From contig NZ_QWDD01000003.1 in assembly GCF_003722355.1 (NCBI RefSeq), forward strand, positions 62,001 to 126,000: 64,000 nt of DNA, written 5' to 3'. This stretch comes from Methylocystis hirsuta (GTDB lineage: Bacteria > Pseudomonadota > Alphaproteobacteria > Rhizobiales > Beijerinckiaceae). Below the pieces are notes generated by a model, which searched no databases, had not been told where the DNA came from, and worked only from the letters and a program-made list of their open reading frames with translations. Positions 51,601 to 59,489 of this stretch are shown piece by piece; the stretch's first letter is position 1, and each line of letters starts with the position of its first letter. Both the position numbers and the translations under genes were made by a program.

Positions 51601-51925
51601 CGCAGTTTGGATTGCCGATGATCGCGATCGTAAGCGCCTTGCCTTGCATTACGGTCGCCTGAGCGCCGATTCGCTCGATCAGCAAGTCCGACACTTCATC
51701 CCTGCGCAGGCTGAGGGAGGTGTCACGCACACGAACCTCGACCGGCTCGCCGAGCGGAGCAACGCGCATGACCGCGAATTCGCCGCCAGGCGTCAGGCCC
51801 ATGGACAGCAATTTTTGCCGATGGCCGATATCGCCGCGCTCAAACCCTATGACGCGGCCTCGCTCACCCACCTTCAAATCGCCGAGCTTGGTCGTCATTG
51901 TCGAGACTTTCACCGTCGACGGCAT
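48695..51925 (-). CDS. feoB: FeoA-FeoB ferrous iron transporter fused to a C-terminal LysM domain
   Basis: About 1076 aa from the ATG at 51923-51925 (an ATG nine codons later is also possible; TATAGT seven bases upstream could even suggest a leaderless start). FeoA domain at about 10-88 (LGDLKVGERGRVIGFERGDI). FeoB G-domain: IIGNPNCGKSTLFNGLTG (G1, 104-111), NWPGVTVEKK (G2), IVDLPGIYSL (G3). Membrane core: VPMVVGFGCNVPAIMATRTL and SPFMSCGGRLAVYMVFAAAF. After the last helix comes a Pro/Thr/Glu linker of about 120 residues and a LysM domain (YTIVAGDSLRSLAVRLYGDE ... LHVGQVIKLP, about 1020-1067). It imports Fe(II); LysM likely binds peptidoglycan. Confidence 0.92.
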   Translation of the reverse strand: MPSTVKVSTMTTKLGDLKVGERGRVIGFERGDIGHRQKLLSMGLTPGGEFAVMRVAPLGEPVEVRVRDTSLSLRRDEVSDLLIERIGAQATVMQGKALTIAIIGNPNCGKSTLFNGLTGTRQRVGNWPGVTVEKKVGLFQFENQSFQIVDLPGIYSLDAYDEESAIDERIARDYILSGEADLIVNIADASNLERNLYLTTQLLEMRVPLVVVLNIMEEDAGSRSSQFDATAIERGLGCPVVALVATRQRDVEGLKDDLQLLARMRPRPRFGIDYPPQIENAVSELANLIDDTSGAGRFDNRWLAIRLLEGDAFATEHVVPAAREARARLAGRIAQDAGDEADVVIANSRYRFVHALTEEAAPKRAAVGRSISARIDSLVLNRLLGIPIFLGVMYCLFWFTIQFARAFKPFFNLVSDTLFVEGSRHLLAALHAPAWLIAVLADGLGNGLLQVVNFIPIIGFLYLFVSVIEESGYMARANFVMDRLMQALGLPGNAFVPMVVGFGCNVPAIMATRTLERPRDRIVAVLMSPFMSCGGRLAVYMVFAAAFFPENGQLVIFGVYLLGVVFAMVTALVMKNSLLPQERSLYALELPSYHWPKPRNVLIGAWIRVKMFVMRVDKFIIPMVFVLKVLSAWGTDGSFNQQPIDQSVLAAGGRTITPVLAPMGVGQDQWPATVALLTGVLHKVVIVSTLESIYLEAKNTPPVAQQEFDLLGRLERAVLTIPQNLKALIGLGAGPMRAAHRPLVDFDRTVTEPARVPGADSALAPALASRFDGTVGALAYLILALCYPCIATTAATTRETNQRWTGFMVFWTISLGYGMAVLFYQIGTFISHPASSAAWIVGVVTYFALLGAVALAFSPFGADAYPKRLHQVATEGQPLIGRPEQLVGSRKGVTLAISAALLTIAFAAILVAYAPKLLSRGETEKASLEKQPPAPTEQAPPMQSPAPIAPKDTGSPIERQTETAPREAEATTTTARTHGESSGENPLQGVESPPAAQAPKVVGKESAKPSAETSPSAPADTYTIVAGDSLRSLAVRLYGDERQWRSIVTANPGLDPRRLHVGQVIKLPRPAPQRDR

Positions 51926-52004
51926 TTTTTTACTATAGGATCGCTCACGCCAACAACGCATGCGGAGATAAGTCATAACTTACCTTCCGACCTAACGACG
52001 AATG

Positions 52005-52577
52005 TCAGTGATGCGGATCGGCGCCCCGCGCGATCATTAGATGGTGGGCCTGGTGGTGCATGCCCCGCGTCATGATCCCGATAAATCCCAAGCCCCCGAG
52101 TTTGTCCTGATCCTTCGCCGGAGCCCGAACCGTCAGGACCGCTCCTTCATCCGTCTGCACTGCATTGAACGTCCAGTCGCCGGCGCCGTTCATGGTTGCG
52201 GCATGTGCTATGACCATACGTTGGATGGAGTTCTTGACGGGGCCGCTTCCGGAAACGGTGAACCGCAAGCCGCCGTCGACGCTTTCGCTTTTCACCTCGG
52301 CGCGAAGCGTGACGTTGTCCATGTCGATCAGGTGTTGCCGCAAAGCTTCGATGTTTACCTTCGACCAATCTGTGGAGGGGTCCGCTTCTAGCAAGCCGAC
52401 AATTTCCTGAATGGCGGCGAAAGCCGCCTGTCCCGCCTCCGCCGGCGCTGCGGCCATTTGATGGCCCGACATCATGGCGTGGTGGCTCTCCATGTGATGC
52501 CCGCCAGCAGCCTGGGCGATGGCGTGCACGGGAAGCGCCAGTGCCGTCAGTCCAATAAGAAGTGCGATGCGCAGCAT
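52005..52577 (-). CDS. Secreted His/Met-rich protein next to FeoB
   Basis: 190 aa from the ATG at 52575-52577 (GAGGAG upstream). Signal peptide MLRIALLIGLTALALPVHA, then GGHHMESHHAMMSGHQMA, a potential metal-binding segment, a folded middle (NIEALRQHLIDMDNVTLRAE; GLRFTVSGSGPVKNSIQRMV) and a C-terminal GMHHQAHHLMIARGADPHH. Located 80 bp upstream of feoB on the same strand and divergent from the regulator, it is a plausible periplasmic metal carrier. Confidence 0.72.
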   Translation of the reverse strand: MLRIALLIGLTALALPVHAIAQAAGGHHMESHHAMMSGHQMAAAPAEAGQAAFAAIQEIVGLLEADPSTDWSKVNIEALRQHLIDMDNVTLRAEVKSESVDGGLRFTVSGSGPVKNSIQRMVIAHAATMNGAGDWTFNAVQTDEGAVLTVRAPAKDQDKLGGLGFIGIMTRGMHHQAHHLMIARGADPHH

Positions 52578-52626
52578 GAGAGGCTCCTCTGGTTGCGATA
52601 ACCTTCCCACGCCACCACTATTATAA

Positions 52627-52644
52627 ACATGATGGCTATCATGT
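52627..52644. promoter_or_regulatory. Inverted repeat over the regulator start
   Basis: ACATGAT, GGCT, ATCATGT: perfect 7-bp arms with a four-base centre, covering the first two ATGs of the regulator gene and about 50 bp from the divergent His-rich gene. Likely an operator, perhaps autoregulatory. It suggests that the ATG at 52641 may be the real start. Confidence 0.5.
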
Positions 52645-53177
52645 CAGTTGAATTAATTTCGCAGCTGCGCAACTTCGCAGGGCGGGAAATGACCTTCGAG
52701 CCGGGACAGTATCTGTTTCGTCTCGGCGACAAGGTGCGGGTCGTTTATTTCATCGAAGAAGGTTCGGTCCATCTCGTCAGACATCAAGCCGACGGGTCAG
52801 CCCTCATCCTTGAACGCGCAGCTTCTGGCTCCATACTCGCCGAAGCTTCTTTGTACTCGGATGTCTACTATTGCGACGCCATCGCCACCGCCCTGACACG
52901 AATTTTGGCTGTGCCGAAACGAGAGATCAGGGCGCGTCTGGCGACCAGCCCGGGCTTTTCAGAGGCGTGGACGAAATACCTCGCCCACGAGGTTCAGCGC
53001 GCCCGCCTTCATGCGGAAATCCTGTCGCTAAGGACTATTGCCGAGCGCCTTGACACTTGGATTGCATGGCACGATGGCCATGTGCCCGAAAAAGGGGAAT
53101 GGAAATCCGTCGCCCAACAGATCGGCGTAAGCCCAGAGGCGTTATACAGGGAACTTGCCAAGCGCCGCTCGAATTAA
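52629..53177 (+). CDS. Crp/Fnr-type regulator
   Basis: 182 aa (178 from the ATG at 52641), a little short for the family. Cyclic-nucleotide-type sensory domain: QYLFRLGDKVRVVYFIEEGS, HLVRHQADGSALILERAASG, EASLYSDVYYCDAIATA. Dimer helix (HEVQRARLHAEILSLRTIAE) and C-terminal winged helix (GEWKSVAQQIGVSPEALYRE). No Fnr-type cysteine cluster. Divergent from the His-rich/feoB genes and therefore a likely controller of iron uptake. Confidence 0.85.
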   Translation: MMAIMSVELISQLRNFAGREMTFEPGQYLFRLGDKVRVVYFIEEGSVHLVRHQADGSALILERAASGSILAEASLYSDVYYCDAIATALTRILAVPKREIRARLATSPGFSEAWTKYLAHEVQRARLHAEILSLRTIAERLDTWIAWHDGHVPEKGEWKSVAQQIGVSPEALYRELAKRRSN

Positions 53178-53752
53178 GCGCTACCACGCGACTCTCGGCG
53201 ACGGTGATGATGATCAGAATATTGTTCTGCTGAAACCGAGTGTAATGGCTCCACGAACAAAAGAGGCGCAGCTAAATTTACTGGGACGCTATGAGCGCCG
53301 AGGAGCGACGGTGTCGGTTTGAACACCCAGTCCAAACGCGATTTGAAGCTCGGTCGTTGGTAACTGCTTACGCAGATTTTCCGTTCATGACTGCGGCGCG
53401 TCTGGCGGGCGCGCGCTACTTCGCCGCCGCGACGAACAACAACAACATCATGCCCGGCGCGCCGCGCTCGGCATACGTCACGCTGCATGCAAGATTTTAG
53501 CCCGGATCATGTGCGCGATTCCAAATCTCAGGGAACACTTGAATATGGACGAAGGTGACGCCCCGCCGTTACATCCACGGTCGGGGCCTGCGGTATGCTC
53601 TCGCCCCCATGTGCAGACGCTTCACGGAAGCCAATTCATGAGAGGGCGCCGCAATGAATTCCAGCGCCCGCGCCGGCGAAGACGGTCGTTTCGCTCTGCG
53701 CCGACGGCTTGGCCGTCATTGCGACGCTGGTCGCGTCTTCGTCGCAGTTCAG
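53178..53752. other. Gene-poor stretch after regulator
   Basis: Several arginine-rich short frames on both strands, no ribosome sites with plausible proteins. No gene called. Confidence 0.4.
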
Positions 53753-53911
53753 CTAACAGCGCGCCGCCATCCGCTCGGGCAGCGGCTCATGAATGATGTT
53801 GTCGTGCCTGAATCGCAGCCGTTCGCCGATCCTTTCGAGCGCGAAGGCGAACTGCTGTTCGGAGTCACGGGCGACCGCGTTTCGCCAGCGGTCCGACGCA
53901 TTGTCTGGCAT
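53753..53911 (-). CDS. Small NepR-like protein
   Basis: 52 aa from the ATG at 53909-53911, with GGGAGAG seven bases upstream. Helix ASDRWRNAVARDSEQQFAFA, then ERIGERLRFRHDNIIHEPLP and ERMAARC. The LR...N/D...EP.P..(F/M) pattern resembles the anti-sigma factor NepR of the alphaproteobacterial general stress response, though Tyr is His here and the protein is short. Treat as NepR-like only. Confidence 0.5.
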   Translation of the reverse strand: MPDNASDRWRNAVARDSEQQFAFALERIGERLRFRHDNIIHEPLPERMAARC

Positions 53912-54101
53912 GGCGTTCTCTCCCTGAAGGGAAAGGAACTCCGCCACAGTCAGTTTGTTCCTAAAAACACCAAAAAACAAAGCTTTAGCAAGGGCGTAAA
54001 GCGGCGACCGACAAATACAAGCTGAGGTTCACATCATGCCGGACTGGCCACCGTATCGGGCGAGCGTTTATTAGTGCGAGGTTAAGGCGGGCGCGTCGGG
54101 C

Positions 54102-54632
54102 ATGAGAATTCAAGGCACTCGAATGCAATGCAGTAGAAGGTCATTGGTTAGTGTTCTCGCCTGTCTGGCGTTCGCTCACTTTTTAGCGGGCGCCGCGCTA
54201 GCGCAGCGGTCTGAAACATCAAAATTTGGCGCTTGGGAAACGCAGTGCTCGCCGTCAACAAATAACGTCAAGGTATGCGCGTTGGTCCAAAAGGCGATGT
54301 CGGAGGAACAGCCGAATGTCGGCTTAATGGTGGCTGTCAGACGAGCGCCGGGCATGCCCAACGGAGTAATTCAAATTTTCGCGCCGGCGGGAACTTTCTT
54401 GCTGGAGGGTGTGGGGATCAAAGTCGACGAGGTTGAATTCCCGAAGCTGCCATTTTTCAGGTGCACTCAGATTACCTGTGCCGCTGAAGGCCCTATCAGC
54501 AACGACCTGATGAGCAAGATGCTCAACGGCAAACATTTGCTAATAACAATTTACGTTAATCCCGGCGAGGGACTTCGCCACATATTCACTCTCGATGGCT
54601 TTAAAGACGGCTACAATGCGCTGCGGGAGTGA
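54102..54632 (+). CDS. IalB-family secreted protein (copy 2)
   Basis: 176 aa; an ATG at 54123 starts the signal peptide directly (MQCSRRSLVSVLACLAFAHF). SETSKFGAWETQCSPSTNNV, PNGVIQIFAPAGTFLLEGVG, KLPFFRCTQITCAAEGPISN and LRHIFTLDGFKDGYNALRE parallel the first copy at 25815. It overlaps the upstream part of the SRAP frame and is followed twelve bases later by its ATG. GCGTTTATTAG, similar to the shared motif, lies 25 bp upstream. Confidence 0.88.
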   Translation: MRIQGTRMQCSRRSLVSVLACLAFAHFLAGAALAQRSETSKFGAWETQCSPSTNNVKVCALVQKAMSEEQPNVGLMVAVRRAPGMPNGVIQIFAPAGTFLLEGVGIKVDEVEFPKLPFFRCTQITCAAEGPISNDLMSKMLNGKHLLITIYVNPGEGLRHIFTLDGFKDGYNALRE

Positions 54633-54643
54633 AAGCCGAAAGC

Positions 54644-55324
54644 ATGTGCGGACGCTTCACACAGCATCTCTCTTGGGAAGAACTCCAACGCCTCGCCGAT
54701 TTGATCGGCCAGCCGTGCAATCTCGCGCCGCGATACAACATCGCGCCAACGACGCAGATCGAGGTCATTCGCCCTGCGGCGGGCGGCAATGAGCTTGTGC
54801 CGATGCGCTGGGGTCTTGTGCCGGTTTGGTGGAAGGATTCGCTCAGCAAACTGCCAGCGACGTTCAATGCGCGCGCCGAGACGGTCGCCGAAAAGCCGAT
54901 GTTCCGATCGGCATTCAAGGCGCGCCGCTGTGTCATTCCAGCGTCGGGCTTCTATGAGTGGACCGGCACCAAGGCCGGGAAGGCGCCGCACTACTTTTCA
55001 GCGCCCGACGGCCGCCCGCTTGCCTTCGCAGGACTGTGGGAGAGGGCATCCCATCCCGACACAAGGCAGATAATAGACTCGGCAGCGATCATCGTCGGAC
55101 CCGCGAACGAGTGGATGAGCCGCTTCCATGATCGCATGCCGGTCAGTCTCGACTGGCGCGATGTCGGCCTATGGATGGCGGGCGGCGATACTGGCGCGCT
55201 GCTGCATCCGCCGGCCGAGGACGCGTTGCAGGAATGGACCGTCTCGCCACGGGTGAACCGATCCGGCGTCGGCGATGACGATCCGACGCTCATAGGCGAG
55301 ATTTTTCCGAGCTACGATTTTTAA
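54644..55324 (+). CDS. SRAP-domain abasic-site protein (HMCES/YedK), intact copy
   Basis: 226 aa. The ATG at 54644 must be the start because Cys2 (MCGRFTQHLSWEELQRLADL) is the catalytic residue exposed by methionine removal. NARAETVAEKPMFRSAF, VIPASGFYEWTG with the catalytic Glu and SAAIIVGPANEWMSRFHDRM are present. It crosslinks to abasic sites in single-stranded DNA and shields them. Coupled to IalB copy 2. The homologous copy at 25129 is broken. Confidence 0.93.
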   Translation: MCGRFTQHLSWEELQRLADLIGQPCNLAPRYNIAPTTQIEVIRPAAGGNELVPMRWGLVPVWWKDSLSKLPATFNARAETVAEKPMFRSAFKARRCVIPASGFYEWTGTKAGKAPHYFSAPDGRPLAFAGLWERASHPDTRQIIDSAAIIVGPANEWMSRFHDRMPVSLDWRDVGLWMAGGDTGALLHPPAEDALQEWTVSPRVNRSGVGDDDPTLIGEIFPSYDF

Positions 55325-55552
55325 GGCGGAAAGTGCTTGGTATCCTTCCTCGCTAGACCAGGCGTCGATCAAATCAGGTCCGTCGTAAAATTCGACCCGA
55401 TGGCTGTCGGCTGAATCTTTGTATCGCGCGACGGCTCCGCCGAAGGAGCTGCGCGCTTGGCTCGTTTCACGATCTCGCAGTGTGCCGAGTTCCTTGCCGT
55501 TTTTTGAGATCACAATGCTGTAGCGTGGTTCCGGTAGGCATTCATTTCGCAC
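55169..55552 (-). CDS. Hypothetical protein converging on SRAP gene
   Basis: 127 codons, but only the first 80 or so (RYSIVISKNGKELGTLRDRE; SSFGGAVARYKDSADSHRVE; YDGPDLIDAWSSEEGYQALS) look natural; after about 55325 the frame reads antisense to the SRAP gene. Perhaps the true 3' end was lost and it now runs into its neighbour. Family unknown. Confidence 0.45.
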   Translation of the reverse strand: MRNECLPEPRYSIVISKNGKELGTLRDRETSQARSSFGGAVARYKDSADSHRVEFYDGPDLIDAWSSEEGYQALSALKIVARKNLAYERRIVIADAGSVHPWRDGPFLQRVLGRRMQQRASIAARHP

Positions 55553-55780
55553 TCCTAAATTCGAATCGCTGGAATCAATGCTCTCACGCCAGATGAGTCA
55601 GGATGACGGCGGCTTCGGGAACTTTCTGGCGACCGAACTGCGCCTGCCTACGTCTATTTCGAGGACAATTCAGGCCGGCGCGAGCGTCAATCGCCTGTCG
55701 GGAGTCGACCCTAAGGCGCGGTCGGGCAGACGATTGCTCTGGGCGTTGACAGGGAAGTGGAGCCTACATAGGCTCAGCGC

Positions 55781-56236
55781 TTACTCTGACGGCACGTCTA
55801 ATTTGGCGGGAAGCTGCGCGCGGATCACATCCATGATTCGCTCAATAGTGGCCTCTGCGTCGTCCGCACGCTGTTCCGACGCGGCTAACTTTATAGTCTT
55901 GGAGTTGAGTTGTGATCGCAGCGCTTCGATCTCCTGATGCGCATGCTCTATGGCGGCGGACATCTGCTCGACCTGATCCTCGGTTAAGCGCAGATTTGTC
56001 TCTGCACACTTGGCGCGCAACTCGGCGCGGTCCAAATCCTCCCTGACAACGTCGGCGATTTCCTGAGCGCGCATTAGCGCAAGACTTGCCTGCTCCTCGA
56101 ATTGTCTGATCGTCGTCGCTGTTTCCGCTATAAAATCTAGCGCGGCGACGAGCTTGTCACTCTCACCGAATTGACTCGAACCGCCGTATTCGCGGATCGT
56201 TTCGCCCGCCGCCTGGTCAACATCTGGCGCATTCAT
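55781..56236 (-). CDS. Coiled-coil hypothetical protein
   Basis: 151 aa from the ATG at 56234-56236. Long heptad-like helices (DLDRAELRAKCAETNLRLTE; SAAIEHAHQEIEALRSQLNS; ASEQRADDAEATIERIMDVI). No catalytic motif. Similar small coiled-coil proteins occur in Rhizobiales genomes; the role is unknown. Confidence 0.6.
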   Translation of the reverse strand: MNAPDVDQAAGETIREYGGSSQFGESDKLVAALDFIAETATTIRQFEEQASLALMRAQEIADVVREDLDRAELRAKCAETNLRLTEDQVEQMSAAIEHAHQEIEALRSQLNSKTIKLAASEQRADDAEATIERIMDVIRAQLPAKLDVPSE

Positions 56237-56461
56237 TGACGTCTCCGGCGGTCGTTGATGGATGCACGACCCGAGAATCTTGCCCTCGCGCAAAATGCTT
56301 CGAAAGGCCCAAACTGACAGCCCGGAGGCAGCCGTTCCCAAACTTCCGCTTCAATTCGCCCGAATTTAGGGCGCTGACTGCCCCGCTTGCCTTGGGGCGC
56401 TTCAGACCTAATTGGGCCGCGTCGCTCAGTGTGGAGTAAAGCGGCACTTGTTAGCGCCCTC

Positions 56462-56492
56462 GCCCGCGGCTTCACGGTCGCGGGCCTTTTTT
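56462..56492 (+). terminator. Rightward intrinsic terminator
   Basis: GCCCGCG (56462-56468), loop, CGCGGGC (56479-56485), then C and six T. A strong stem plus T-run. Confidence 0.75.
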
Positions 56493-56539
56493 CAGCCTCA
56501 CGCCGGACGATCGGAGGGCGGTGCCTATCATCCCGCATG

Positions 56540-56567
56540 AAAAAGCCCGGTCATCGCCGGCCGGGCT
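56540..56567 (-). terminator. Leftward intrinsic terminator
   Basis: On the complement, AGCCCGG, loop, CCGGGCT and a T-run (A-run at 56540-56544 on the plus strand). It would end transcripts coming from the right. Confidence 0.7.
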
Positions 56568-56760
56568 GTGAGTTGCCGTTGATCGCACGCCGCGCAACGG
56601 CGGGTGGTCACCTGCTTCTCGTGTCGTGCGTCGCCATTGCGCCCTCATTTCACGGCAATTCGGTTGCAGACCATTACCGCGCGCCGATCTGCGGCGTTTC
56701 ATTCAACGGCCGTTCAGTGGCGCGATGGGAGAAATTGTAGGGGGCGAAGGAGGAACCCAC

Positions 56761-56901
56761 ATGTTGAGCAGAATTTCCGTCGTCGCGGCTTTGGGTGCAG
56801 CTTTAATCCTCCCCTCAACAGCAATGGCGCAGTATGGCGGCTGGGGTTGGGGCGGCCAATATGTCAACGGCGGCGACAAATTGTGCCAGATGGCGGCGTA
56901 A
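56761..56901 (+). CDS. Small secreted glycine-rich peptide, possibly truncated
   Basis: 46 aa with GGAGGAAC before the ATG and a signal peptide (ISVVAALGAALILPSTAMAQ), then YGGWGWGGQYVNGGDKLCQM. It stops four bases before the left end of an IS21 element, so the end may be secondary. Confidence 0.5.
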   Translation: MLSRISVVAALGAALILPSTAMAQYGGWGWGGQYVNGGDKLCQMAA

Positions 56902-57016
56902 AAGTGTACCGTTCTGGTTGAGAGAAAAGGGCCGTGAAGCCCTTGTGAGTTGGGTTGTCGCGCGCATTGAGGCGCGCGGAGCGTAGCGAAGCGCGCTTCA
57001 ATGCGCGCGGCGGCGG

Positions 57017-57859
57017 TTAAATGTCTGCGTCGGCTTCTCCCTTGGTTCTTGGGCTTACGCTAGGCTCGTCGGCATTGCGCCGTTGCGCCTTCCTGGCTGT
57101 CGCGAGACGATAGCTGTCGCCGTTCATCTCCAGAATGTGGACATGATGGGTGAGCCGATCGAGCAGTGCGCCGGTGAGCCGTTCCGACCCGAACACCGAC
57201 GTCCATTCATCGAATGGCAGATTGCTGGTCACCAGCGTGGCGCCACGTTCATAGCGCTGGCTGAAGACCTCGAAGAGCAGTTCAGAACCAACCGCCGTGA
57301 ACGGCACGTAGCCCAGCTCATCGACGATCAGCAATTTGACGGTGTTGAGATGCTTTTGCAGCGCCCGCAGGCGGCGCTCGTCGCGCGCTTCCATGAGTTC
57401 GTGCACGAGAGCGGCGGCCGAGGTGAAGGCGACGCTGAAGCCCTTTTGGCAAGCGGCGAGCCCAAGGGCGAGCGCGACGTGAGTCTTGCCGGTTCCGGAT
57501 GGACCCAGCGCGATGCAGTTCTGTCGCTTCTCTATCCATTCGCACCGCGCCAGCTCCAGAACCAGCGGCTTGTTGAGTGACGGCTGCGCGGCGAAGTCGA
57601 ATGTGTCGAGGCTCTTGATCTGCGTAAAGCGCGCCAGGCGAATGCGACGCTCGACATTGCGCCGCTCGCGATCGATGCGCTCCAGTTCGCACAGGCGCAG
57701 CAAATAGCGCGGATAATCGGCGCGATCTTGCGCCGATTCCAGCGCCACTTTCTCATATTCGCGCGCGAAGGTGGGAAGCTTCAACGCCTTGAGGTGATTG
57801 CCCAGTAGCACCTGCGGCGCGACGATCGTTTGGGAGGTCGACTCCTGCGAGGCGCTCAT
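57017..57859 (-). CDS. istB: IstB helper ATPase of IS21 copy 2
   Basis: 280 aa. Walker A CIALGPSGTGKTHVALAL, Walker B KLLIVDELGYVPF, SQRYERGATLVTSNLPFDEW. Four-base overlap with istA. Roughly two-thirds identical by eye to the first IstB in the core, diverged in both tails. Confidence 0.94.
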   Translation of the reverse strand: MSASQESTSQTIVAPQVLLGNHLKALKLPTFAREYEKVALESAQDRADYPRYLLRLCELERIDRERRNVERRIRLARFTQIKSLDTFDFAAQPSLNKPLVLELARCEWIEKRQNCIALGPSGTGKTHVALALGLAACQKGFSVAFTSAAALVHELMEARDERRLRALQKHLNTVKLLIVDELGYVPFTAVGSELLFEVFSQRYERGATLVTSNLPFDEWTSVFGSERLTGALLDRLTHHVHILEMNGDSYRLATARKAQRRNADEPSVSPRTKGEADADI

Positions 57860-59382
57860 GCCGAAACTCGTGCACTTGGCTCGATAGCGGCTGCGTTGGC
57901 GACGAGCCCGAGATAGGCGCGCGGGTCTGTCGCGCCGACTGTCGCCACTGGCAGATAGGGATAGAATGTCAGATCGAGCCGGGCTGGCCGGTTCTCCAAT
58001 TTGGCGAGCAGGAGCATCTTCACCGCGTCAAAACTGATTGCGCCAAGACGCAGCGCCTCCGCGATGGCCTGTTCGACGAGATGTTGATGGAAGTCCTCCA
58101 TCAGCCGCAGCACCTGGATGAACTCGCGGCGCCCGCTGTTCCCCATGCGCGCCTCCATCAGCCGCCGCAGACGATAGACGCAATCGGCGAGGCGCCAGTC
58201 GTCGAGCGGCGCGGCCTGATCGAGCGCCTGGCTCTTGTGTTCGAGCAAGGCGAGATAATGCAGCGGATTATAAATGAACTCGGCCTTGTCGTAGCTGCGC
58301 GCATGCACGGCGACCGTCTCACCGCGACAGACAATCTCGACTCTGTCGACGTAACCCTTCGCCAACACCTCTTGATGGCCATAGCGGGTTGGAACCGAGT
58401 AATCGTTGTTGCGGTAGCGCACCAACGACATGGACGAGACGCGCGTCGCAATCTTGTGACAGGCGTCATAAGGGGTCGGCGGCAACGGCATGAACGCGGA
58501 TATGTCCGACTGCATGCGTTCGCTGATCGTCATCGACTGGCCGCGCAATATTGCCTGTCGTCGCTTCGTGCAGGCGTCGAGGAGCCTTACGTTGAGCGCG
58601 TCGAAACTCTCCGCGACAGGCAGAGGCGTCATGAAGTTGCGCCGGACATAGCCGACCAGCCCCTCGACCTTGCCCTTGTCATTGCCTTTGCCCGGTCTGC
58701 CGAAGCGATCCTCAAACAGATAATGGCTTTGGAGTTCGGCAAACATTTGCGAACGCAGGCGCCTGCCGCCCTTCACGATCTTTGCAACGGCGAGCCGAGT
58801 GTTGTCGTATAAAATCGACTGCGGCACGCCGCCGAAAAAATCGAACGCCGCCACATGACCATCGCAAAAGGCTTCCGCTGTCTCGGCGGGATAGGCCTTG
58901 ACGAAGCAACTGTCCGAGTGCGGCAGGTCCACGCAAAAGTAATGAAAGCGGACCTTCTTGCCGGCGATGTAGCCGTCCGCCTCGCCAAAATCCGCCTGCG
59001 CCTGTCCGGGGCAATGGCTCAACGGAATAAACATCTCGCGCGACCGCAACAGCGCCCGCGCCACATACTCGCGAACGATCGTGTAGCCGCCGGAAAACCC
59101 CTCTTCGTCCCGTAACCGTTCAAAAATCCGCTGCGCCGTATGCCGCTGCTTTTTGTGAACGCTCCGGTCGCCCTCCAGAATATTGTCGATCCAGGCCATA
59201 TACGGCCCCAGCTTCTTCGATGCCGGCCGCTCGCGCCGCCGATAGCCCGGCGGAATCGAATATTGGAGCATCTTCGTGATCGTGTTGCGATGAACGCCAA
59301 AGCGCTTAGCCGCCTCCCGCCGGCTCAGCCCGTCCGCCATCACTGCGCGTCGTATCGCGGCATAGAGTTCCACTGTGAACAT
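57856..59382 (-). CDS. istA: IstA transposase of IS21 copy 2
   Basis: 508 aa, full length. Helix-turn-helix LSRREAAKRFGVHRNTITKM, DDE core GQAQADFGEADGYIAGKKVR, FFGGVPQSILYDNTRLAVAK and GKGNDKGKVEGLVGYVRRNF, C-terminal LSLVRYRNNDY-like stretch. Intact, so this element may still be active. Confidence 0.94.
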   Translation of the reverse strand: MFTVELYAAIRRAVMADGLSRREAAKRFGVHRNTITKMLQYSIPPGYRRRERPASKKLGPYMAWIDNILEGDRSVHKKQRHTAQRIFERLRDEEGFSGGYTIVREYVARALLRSREMFIPLSHCPGQAQADFGEADGYIAGKKVRFHYFCVDLPHSDSCFVKAYPAETAEAFCDGHVAAFDFFGGVPQSILYDNTRLAVAKIVKGGRRLRSQMFAELQSHYLFEDRFGRPGKGNDKGKVEGLVGYVRRNFMTPLPVAESFDALNVRLLDACTKRRQAILRGQSMTISERMQSDISAFMPLPPTPYDACHKIATRVSSMSLVRYRNNDYSVPTRYGHQEVLAKGYVDRVEIVCRGETVAVHARSYDKAEFIYNPLHYLALLEHKSQALDQAAPLDDWRLADCVYRLRRLMEARMGNSGRREFIQVLRLMEDFHQHLVEQAIAEALRLGAISFDAVKMLLLAKLENRPARLDLTFYPYLPVATVGATDPRAYLGLVANAAAIEPSARVSA

Positions 59383-59489
59383 CCTTTCGGCCTCTCCATG
59401 CCTTTCAAAGACATCGATTCGGCCTATCAGGACCGGTACACTTTTGTCCCGCCATCAAAGCGGCAGATCAAAGCCGGTTCAGTGGTACA

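Larger units (their letters stand above)
56237..56760. other. Gene-free stretch with two terminators
   Basis: No gene seen in 520 bp other than shadow frames. It contains a rightward (56462-56492) and a leftward (56540-56567) intrinsic terminator candidate, suggesting lost or unseen transcripts ending here from both sides. Confidence 0.45.
56905..59489 (-). mobile_element. IS21-family element (copy 2)
   Basis: 2.59 kb with istA and istB on the minus strand. The left end is TGTACCGTTCTGGTTGAG; the right end in complement is TGTACCACTGAACCGG, with a further TGTACCGGTCC internal repeat as usual for IS21. Intact and different in sequence from copy 1. It joins a small secreted gene to an ISL3 fragment. 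Confidence 0.85.

Noticed and set aside
53654..54025. 123-codon plus-strand frame
   Set aside because: Overlaps the NepR-like small gene on the other strand, which has the stronger ribosome site; composition is mixed and no family is evident.
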